DNA of 9,509 nt from JBCBSP01 sp964561235. GTDB lineage: Bacteria > Pseudomonadota > Alphaproteobacteria > Caulobacterales > Maricaulaceae. Below are positions 5,181-9,509 of the stretch, piece by piece (the stretch's first letter is position 1; each line of letters opens with the position of its first letter). The notes under the pieces were generated by a model, which had not been told where the DNA came from, searched no databases, and saw only the letters and a program-made list of their open reading frames with translations. A program made the position numbers and the translations under genes. The stretch covers positions 1-9,509 of the forward strand of contig CAZLOV010000093.1 in the NCBI GenBank assembly GCA_964561235.1, read 5' to 3'.

Positions 5181-7598
5181 TCAGCCCTCCTGAGGGGCTT
5201 CGGCGTTTTTCACGTAGACGTCGAACCAGTCGATCATCTCTGCAAGCGTGTGCAGGACGCTCTCCCGGCCGCGATAGCCGTGGCTTTCATGCGGCAGCAT
5301 CACCAGCCGCGCGGTTCCGCCATTGCCCTTGACTGCGGCGAACATGCGTTCCGACTGCTGCGGGAAAGTGCCGGAATTATTGTCCGCCTCGCCATGGATC
5401 AGCAGCATGGGCTCGTTGATCCGGTCCGCCGCCATGAAGGGCGACAGGCGGTAATAAGTCTCCGGGCTTTCCCAGAAGGTCCGGCGTTCGGCCTGAAAAC
5501 CAAACGGCGTCAACGTGCGGTTATAGGCCCCCGACCGCGCGATGCCGGCGCGGAAGATGTCGCTCTGCGCCAGAAGATGCGCCGTCATGAACGCGCCGTA
5601 GGAGTGGCCGCCCACGCCCACGCGCACGCCGTCGCCAAAGCCGCGGCGCACGCTTTCATCCACCGCCGCCTGAGCGGACGCGACGATCTGCTCGATGAAG
5701 GTGTCGTTGACCGTTTCCGGATCCGGTCCGACGACGGGCATGGCCGCGCGGTCCATCACGGCATAGCCCTGGGTGAGGAAGAAAAGGTGGCTGTAGCCGC
5801 CGATCCGCGTGAAGCGGTAATTGCTGTCGCGCACCTGCCCGGCGGTCGCTGCGTCGTTGTATTCGAAAGGATAGGCCCAGACGACGACGGGCAGCGTGTC
5901 GCCTTCCTCATAACCCGGCGGCAGGTAAAGCGTGGAGGAAAGCTGGACGCCGTCCTCACGCTCATAGGTGATCAGCTCGCGGCGGATGCCGGTCAGCTCC
6001 GGGTGCGGATCCGGGAAGCTGGTCACGAAACGCGCTTCGCCGCCCTCGTGCAGGCGGTAATTGCCCGGCGTCTCCGGGTCTTCGTAATAGGTCAGGAAGA
6101 CCGGGCCTTCCGGCGAGATCAGTTCGCTGACCTCTTCGTAGCTCTCCCCGGAATTGCGCCAGAGTTCCTCGGTTTCGAAGGTTTCAAGCGACATGGCGCG
6201 CAGGAACGGCCGGTCGCCCTCCGGGCTTGCGCCGTCGCCGGCGAGCCAGATGGTCCCGTCCTCCACACGCACGACCGTCTGCCCCTGCGGGGTCAGCGTG
6301 GTGACCGGGTCGCCGGGGTCGGCGTAGGCGTCCTGGATGTTGCGCAGCTCCATGAGCCGCGTCTCACCGGTGTCCCAGTCGTAGAGCTCGCGGCGGATCT
6401 CCCGGGTGTCGCGGTCATAGTCCACGACAATCAGGTCTTCGGAGTTCTCAAGCCCGGCCATGCCGGCATACCGGTCCTCGAGGCGATGGATCTCGCGCGG
6501 CATGGCGCGGGTGGGCACGTCCCACGTCATCAGCTTGTCGCGGAAGTCCGCCTCATTGTCGGGATCGCCGCCGTCGAGCGCCTCCGCCCAGATCAGCGTG
6601 TGCGGCCGCGTCGGATGCCAGCCTGCGTTGCGCGGCCCGAGGATCACGCCGCCCACGGCCAAATCATCGGCGAGCGGCTGGTCGGCGAGCGTGTGCACGC
6701 GCGCGCCGTTGAGATCGAGGACTTCCACCGACGTTGGAAAGCGCGACCACGGCACCTCGTAGGAGAACGGCTCGGTCAAACGCTCCGCCAGCAGATATTC
6801 CCCGCTGGGCGACGGTTCGAGATCGGCGTAGATCGCCGCCGCGCCAATCTCGCGCACGCGGTTGCGCCGCTGACCCGGGTCGACGATCACAGGCTGTGCG
6901 ATGGCGAGCCAGGCGAACATCGCCTCGTCATGGGGGTCGCCAAGCAGGTCCTGATAGGTGCGCGTCTGCGCCTTGTCGCCGCCTTCGGCTTCCGAGATGG
7001 CGGGGCCTACGGGCGTCAGCGAGCGCTCCGGCGCGGCGCCGCGGTCTTCCGGAGTGACAAGCGCGACAATGCGGCCGTCAGGCAGCCAGTCATACGGATC
7101 GAAGACGGCGTTAACGCCGCGCTCGATCACCGCGCGCGCCTGAGCGGTCTCAAGATCAAGCACCCAGAGGGAGATGTCCTCGCCGTTGGTGATCGTAAAC
7201 GCCGCCTCGCGGCCGTCCGGCGACCAGGAGACGCTGGCGACGCCCGCGCCCTCGGGCAGGTCGACGGGACGCTGCGCGCCGGTGGCGAGATCCTGAACCG
7301 TCAGCCCGACGATGGAGCGCGGTCCGTGGCGGCCGTTCGTGGCCGCGTCGAGCCGCATGCCGGCGAGGCGCTCCATCGGACGCGCCAGTTCGGCGACCGG
7401 CGGCAGGCTTTCGCGCTCAAGCAGCAATAGCGTGCTCCCGTCCGGCGACACCGAGACGAACGGGCTCGGCGCGCGCAGCACGATATCGGTGATCGACTGG
7501 GCCGGCTGCCGGTAGGGATCGGCGGCCGCGGGCGCAGGCAGGACAAGCGCGGACAGGGCGGCGCCGGCGGCGAGCGCGGCGCGAAGCGGAACGGTCAT
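5181..7598 (-). CDS. Secreted S9-family serine peptidase, glutamyl endopeptidase type (S9D)
   Basis: An 805-residue prolyl-oligopeptidase-family enzyme, probably periplasmic. It starts with a signal peptide (about residues 1-26, hydrophobic core then PAPAAADPY). A long N-terminal beta-propeller follows, seen as repeats such as SVSPDGSTLLLL and SVSWSPDGREAAF. The alpha/beta-hydrolase domain runs from about 555 to the end. The triad is Ser666 in GGHSYGAF, Asp739 in HGEADNNSGTF and His773 in PHESHGYRGRES. The HGEADNNSGTFP and LPHESHGYR blocks are typical of S9D, the group of chloroplast glutamyl endopeptidase, which cleaves after glutamate; that specificity is by analogy. The ATG at 7596-7598 has GGGGAG five bases upstream. 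It is a single gene, divergent from the DUF3299 gene. All catalytic residues are present and there is no break. Confidence 0.95.
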   Translation of the reverse strand: MTVPLRAALAAGAALSALVLPAPAAADPYRQPAQSITDIVLRAPSPFVSVSPDGSTLLLLERESLPPVAELARPMERLAGMRLDAATNGRHGPRSIVGLTVQDLATGAQRPVDLPEGAGVASVSWSPDGREAAFTITNGEDISLWVLDLETAQARAVIERGVNAVFDPYDWLPDGRIVALVTPEDRGAAPERSLTPVGPAISEAEGGDKAQTRTYQDLLGDPHDEAMFAWLAIAQPVIVDPGQRRNRVREIGAAAIYADLEPSPSGEYLLAERLTEPFSYEVPWSRFPTSVEVLDLNGARVHTLADQPLADDLAVGGVILGPRNAGWHPTRPHTLIWAEALDGGDPDNEADFRDKLMTWDVPTRAMPREIHRLEDRYAGMAGLENSEDLIVVDYDRDTREIRRELYDWDTGETRLMELRNIQDAYADPGDPVTTLTPQGQTVVRVEDGTIWLAGDGASPEGDRPFLRAMSLETFETEELWRNSGESYEEVSELISPEGPVFLTYYEDPETPGNYRLHEGGEARFVTSFPDPHPELTGIRRELITYEREDGVQLSSTLYLPPGYEEGDTLPVVVWAYPFEYNDAATAGQVRDSNYRFTRIGGYSHLFFLTQGYAVMDRAAMPVVGPDPETVNDTFIEQIVASAQAAVDESVRRGFGDGVRVGVGGHSYGAFMTAHLLAQSDIFRAGIARSGAYNRTLTPFGFQAERRTFWESPETYYRLSPFMAADRINEPMLLIHGEADNNSGTFPQQSERMFAAVKGNGGTARLVMLPHESHGYRGRESVLHTLAEMIDWFDVYVKNAEAPQEG

Positions 7599-7678
7599 GG
7601 AAACTCCCCGAAAAGGCGCAGGCCGGACGCACCCCGGCCTTGATCATCACGAAAGCCTAAACGACCCCGCGGATCGGG

Positions 7679-7706
7679 CAAGCCGCCGGCGCGCAGCGGC
7701 GGCTTG
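7679..7706. repeat. 10-bp GC-rich hairpin in the divergent promoter region
   Basis: CAAGCCGCCG (7679-7688) pairs perfectly with CGGCGGCTTG (7697-7706) around an 8-base loop. It lies between the divergent peptidase and DUF3299 genes, 55 bp before the latter's start. There is no T-run on either side, so it is not an ordinary terminator. It may be a structured leader of the peptidase mRNA, a protein site, or simple GC-rich repetition. A second, shorter 7-bp stem (7620-7626 with 7634-7640) lies in the peptidase leader. Confidence 0.35.
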
Positions 7707-7730
7707 AAGCCGTATCGGCCGGAGCCTAGT

Positions 7731-7743
7731 GTTATAAGATAAC
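7731..7743 (+). promoter_or_regulatory. Zur-box-like dyad before the DUF3299 gene
   Basis: GTTATAAGATAAC is a perfect inverted repeat, GTTAT-AAG-ATAAC, and the most AT-rich spot in the region. It agrees at 11 of 12 fixed positions with GTTATAnTATAAC, the core of the gammaproteobacterial Zur operator as I remember it. The outer bases of that longer consensus do not match. It ends 18 bp before the ATG at 7762 and could include a -10 element (TATAAG at 7733-7738), so a bound repressor would block transcription. Assignment to Zur is inference, supported by the apparent metal-related genes downstream. Confidence 0.4.
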
Positions 7744-7761
7744 GTCGTGCTGAGGCGAGCC

Positions 7762-8331
7762 ATGTTGCGTTTTTTTCCCGTCATGATCGCGTTTGCGGTG
7801 CTTGCAGCGTGCAGTGACGCGCCAACCGAAACCGCGCTTGAGCCCATTCCCGGCTTCCGCGCCGCGCCGGCGACAGCCCCGGAAACGCTCAACTGGCTCG
7901 ATCTTCTGCCCGACGGCGAATATGAGCGCCTGACCGCTTTGATGGCGAGCGACGTGCGGCCCGGCTTGCCTCTCAATCACGACGAAAGCGGGCCGGCGGC
8001 CGAGCAGATCGGCACCTTCGAGACTGTCGCCGATCTCGACGGCGCGCATATCCGCATGCCCGGCTATCTCATTCCGCTCGACAGCCTGCAGGGCCGCAAG
8101 AGCCGGCGCTTCCTGCTGGTCCCCTATCAGGGCGCGTGCATCCACGAACCGCCGCCGCCGCCCAATCAGGTCGTCTACGTTCTCTCTCAGGAGCCGATGC
8201 CGACCGAGCGGCTCTGGGACGCCTGGTGGGTCGAGGGCGTCATGCTGACCGAGCGCGCCGACACCGATCTCGCAGGCGCGGCCTACACCCTCCATCTCGA
8301 CCGACGCGAGGCTTTCAGCGAGGCGCGCTGA
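7762..8331 (+). CDS. DUF3299 family lipoprotein
   Basis: A 189-residue protein with a lipoprotein signal: a hydrophobic start, MLRFFPVMIAFAVLAAC, with the lipobox LAAC giving lipidated Cys17. The mature protein would sit in the periplasm on a membrane. The DUF3299 core follows: IRMPGYLIPLDSLQ (97-110), then FLLVPYQGACIHEPPPPPNQ (117-136), with Cys126 and His128 in the GACIH motif, a plausible metal or redox site. The biochemical function of the family is unknown; related genes have been linked to zinc starvation in some gammaproteobacteria (from memory). The ATG at 7762 has GAGG six bases upstream; a GTG at 7747 would add five residues. The Zur-like dyad stands just upstream and the eight-cysteine protein gene follows after 64 bp, so the two may form a metal-related operon. 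Confidence 0.9.
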   Translation: MLRFFPVMIAFAVLAACSDAPTETALEPIPGFRAAPATAPETLNWLDLLPDGEYERLTALMASDVRPGLPLNHDESGPAAEQIGTFETVADLDGAHIRMPGYLIPLDSLQGRKSRRFLLVPYQGACIHEPPPPPNQVVYVLSQEPMPTERLWDAWWVEGVMLTERADTDLAGAAYTLHLDRREAFSEAR

Positions 8332-8395
8332 GCGCGAGCGGAACGCCGAAGCCGGTCGCGCGTTGATCCTCCGATCCGACGGAAAGGAGACCGCG

Positions 8396-8620
8396 ATGGC
8401 TCAGTGCGCCCAGTGCGGAAACGACTACCACCGGCCTATGGAGATCACCCTCGGGGGAAAAACCCGGGTTTTCGACAGCTTCGAGTGCGCCATCGAGGCG
8501 CTCGCGCCGCGCTGCGCGCAATGCGGGGTGCGCGTGCTCGGCCACGGACTTGAGGCTGGCGAGACGGTCTATTGCTGCGGTCACTGCGCGGAGAAGGCCG
8601 GCGTGAGCGCGCGCGCCTGA
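8396..8620 (+). CDS. Cysteine-rich metal-binding protein, metallothionein/zinc-ribbon-like, 74 aa
   Basis: A short soluble protein with eight cysteines: Cys4 and Cys7 (CAQC), Cys31 in FDSFECAIEAL, Cys40 and Cys43 (CAQC), and Cys60, Cys61, Cys64 (CCGHC), plus His50 and His63. Two CxxC pairs with the C-terminal CCxxC strongly suggest bound zinc or another soft metal. Similar small proteins with FDSFECAI..LAP.C..CG and YCC.HCA patterns are known in many bacteria, usually hypothetical or called metallothionein-like; I am not certain of the formal family. ATG at 8396 has a strong AAGGAG six bases upstream. An upstream in-frame start at 8363 adds residues unlike the family. It follows the DUF3299 gene on the same strand by 64 bp. 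It could store or deliver zinc, or be a structural zinc-ribbon; both are inferred. Confidence 0.85.
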   Translation: MAQCAQCGNDYHRPMEITLGGKTRVFDSFECAIEALAPRCAQCGVRVLGHGLEAGETVYCCGHCAEKAGVSARA

Positions 8621-8654
8621 CGCGGCGCGGCGCCGTCACGATCGCCGCGCGTCA
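8618..8654. terminator. Possible bidirectional hairpin between convergent genes
   Basis: The 31-bp gap between the cysteine-rich gene and the ATPase gene is extremely GC-rich. TGACGCG (8618-8624, starting with the TGA stop) pairs with CGCGTCA (8648-8654, ending with the stop of the opposite gene). A shorter competing stem is TGACG (8618-8622) with CGTCA (8634-8638). There is no T-run, so its strength as a terminator is doubtful. Confidence 0.3.
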
Positions 8655-9509
8655 GCTCTGGGCCCCTTCCCGCCCGTCCGCAGCTTGCGGCTTCGGACGC
8701 AACACAAGCCTGAGCTGCTTTTCCACCTCAAGCAGCGCGAACAGGACCACGCCGAGCCCGACCACGATCACGCCGTCGCCCAGGCTGACGGCGGCGGTTC
8801 CGAAGATCGCCTGAAGCGGCGGGGCGTAGGTGATTGCGAACTGGGCGGTCACCACGGTGATGACGCACGTCCAGATGATCGGCGTGCCCTGCACGGCCTT
8901 CCACGTCAGCGACGCGCCGTAGATGTTCCGTATGAAGAAGAGATAGGCGATTTCGAACACCACAAGGGTGTTCATCGCCATGGTGCGCGCCACGTCGACG
9001 TCGTAGCCGCGGTCGACGGCGTAGGCGAAAATCCCGAACACGCCGGCGAAGAAAAGGGTCGATACGAAGACGATCTGCCAGGCCAGCGTCGGCCCGAGAA
9101 TCGGCTCGTCGCGCGGCCGGGGCGGCCGGCGCATCGTGTTCTCCTCGGTCGGCTCGAACGCGAGCGCGATTCCGAGCGTAACCGCGGTGACGAGGTTGAT
9201 CCAAAGGATCTGTATCGGCGTGATCGGCAGCGTCATGCCGAACAGAAGCGCGACAAGGATGGTCATCGCCTCGCCGCCATTGGTCGGCAAAGTCCAGCTG
9301 ATGACCTTCTTGATGTTGTCGTAGACCGTGCGGCCTTCGCGGACGGCCGCTGCGATCGAGGCGAAATTGTCGTCGGCGAGCACGATTTCCGCGGCTTCCT
9401 TCGCCGCTTCCGACCCTTTGCGCCCCATGGCCACGCCTGCATCCGCACGCTTGAGCGCGGGCGCGTCGTTCACCCCGTCGCCGGTCATCGCCACGGTCAA
9501 GCCATGAGA
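8652..9509 (-). CDS. P-type cation-transporting ATPase, C-terminal part (gene begins outside the window)
   Basis: An ATP-driven membrane ion pump; 285 C-terminal residues are visible. The fragment opens in the P domain with MTGDGVNDAPALKRADAGVAMG, the hinge motif of all P-type ATPases, followed by AAEIVLADDNFASI and VYDNIKKVI leading into the membrane. Helices M5 to M10 then follow. M5 holds the NGGE motif; M6 reads ILWINLVTAVTLGIALAFEP. The loop after M6 carries RRPPRPRDEPIL, usual in the P2 (Ca2+/Na+-type) group and in CtpF-like bacterial pumps. M6 lacks the aspartate found in NLVTD of calcium pumps and has Ala instead, so the ion may not be Ca2+. The family is certain, the ion unknown. It converges on the cysteine-rich protein gene, leaving 31 bp. 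The A and N domains lie beyond base 9509. Confidence 0.94.
   Translation of the reverse strand, partial: SHGLTVAMTGDGVNDAPALKRADAGVAMGRKGSEAAKEAAEIVLADDNFASIAAAVREGRTVYDNIKKVISWTLPTNGGEAMTILVALLFGMTLPITPIQILWINLVTAVTLGIALAFEPTEENTMRRPPRPRDEPILGPTLAWQIVFVSTLFFAGVFGIFAYAVDRGYDVDVARTMAMNTLVVFEIAYLFFIRNIYGASLTWKAVQGTPIIWTCVITVVTAQFAITYAPPLQAIFGTAAVSLGDGVIVVGLGVVLFALLEVEKQLRLVLRPKPQAADGREGAQS

Noticed and set aside
5168..5181. A 5-bp stem AAGGC/GCCTT at the end of the peptidase gene as a terminator
   Set aside because: The stem is short, overlaps the stop codon and has no T-run after it on the minus strand.
4563..7430. A 955-codon plus-strand open frame lying antisense to the VTT protein and S9 peptidase genes
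   Set aside because: It is a shadow frame: it is rich in Arg, His, Ala and Gly, shows no domain or membrane pattern, and the opposite strand encodes two clear protein families. Long antisense open frames are common at this GC content.
7704..7738. A sigma-70 promoter for the DUF3299 gene made of TTGAAG and TATAAG
   Set aside because: The spacing is 23 bp, too long for a normal promoter. TATAAG may still be a -10 but the -35 is not convincing.
1..9509. tRNA or rRNA genes, CRISPR arrays, insertion sequences or attachment sites
   Set aside because: None was seen: no regularly spaced repeats, transposase or integrase motifs, or tRNA-like cloverleaf ends were recognised by eye.

Overview
The window looks like a piece of an alphaproteobacterial chromosome. 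It is very GC-rich, with G or C in most third codon positions. It carries a class I lysyl-tRNA synthetase, which is common in Alphaproteobacteria and rare in most other bacteria, and several small membrane proteins of alphaproteobacterial type. A relative of the Hyphomonadaceae, Maricaulales or Parvularculales is plausible, but this is inference. There is no sign of phage, insertion sequence, CRISPR array, rRNA or tRNA, and coding density is high.

Left part (1-2105, all minus strand). The 5' end of a class I lysyl-tRNA synthetase gene leaves the window at base 1. Upstream of it is a tight three-gene operon read from 1343 down to 455: an 80-residue two-helix membrane protein, a four-helix membrane protein, and a 65-residue XRE-type DNA-binding protein whose GTG start overlaps the previous stop. 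Two copies of the dyad CCTTG-N2-CAAGG, about 53 bp apart, flank the -35 region and the ribosome binding site of the operon; they are natural candidates for the regulator's own operator. A strong hairpin terminator separates this operon from the next gene, a 1-Cys (Prx6-type) peroxiredoxin.

Middle (2246-5126). A SixA-like histidine phosphatase and a membrane family 2 glycosyltransferase lie on the plus strand. The glycosyltransferase frame runs about 200 bp into a different frame that codes for a small two-helix membrane protein. Codon usage says the coding frame switches near 4262, so either a base has been lost near the end of the glycosyltransferase gene or this is a true long overlap. The small gene meets a convergent YqaA/DedA-like membrane protein gene, and one CTAG supplies the stop codon to both strands.

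Right part (5181-9509). A secreted S9-family serine peptidase of glutamyl-endopeptidase type (minus) is divergent from a DUF3299 lipoprotein gene (plus). The latter is followed by a 74-residue protein with eight cysteines that resembles a metallothionein or zinc ribbon. An AT-rich dyad, GTTATAAGATAAC, sits just upstream of the lipoprotein and resembles the core of a Zur (zinc uptake regulator) box. Together these suggest a small zinc-responsive unit. The window closes with the C-terminal third of a P-type cation ATPase on the minus strand.
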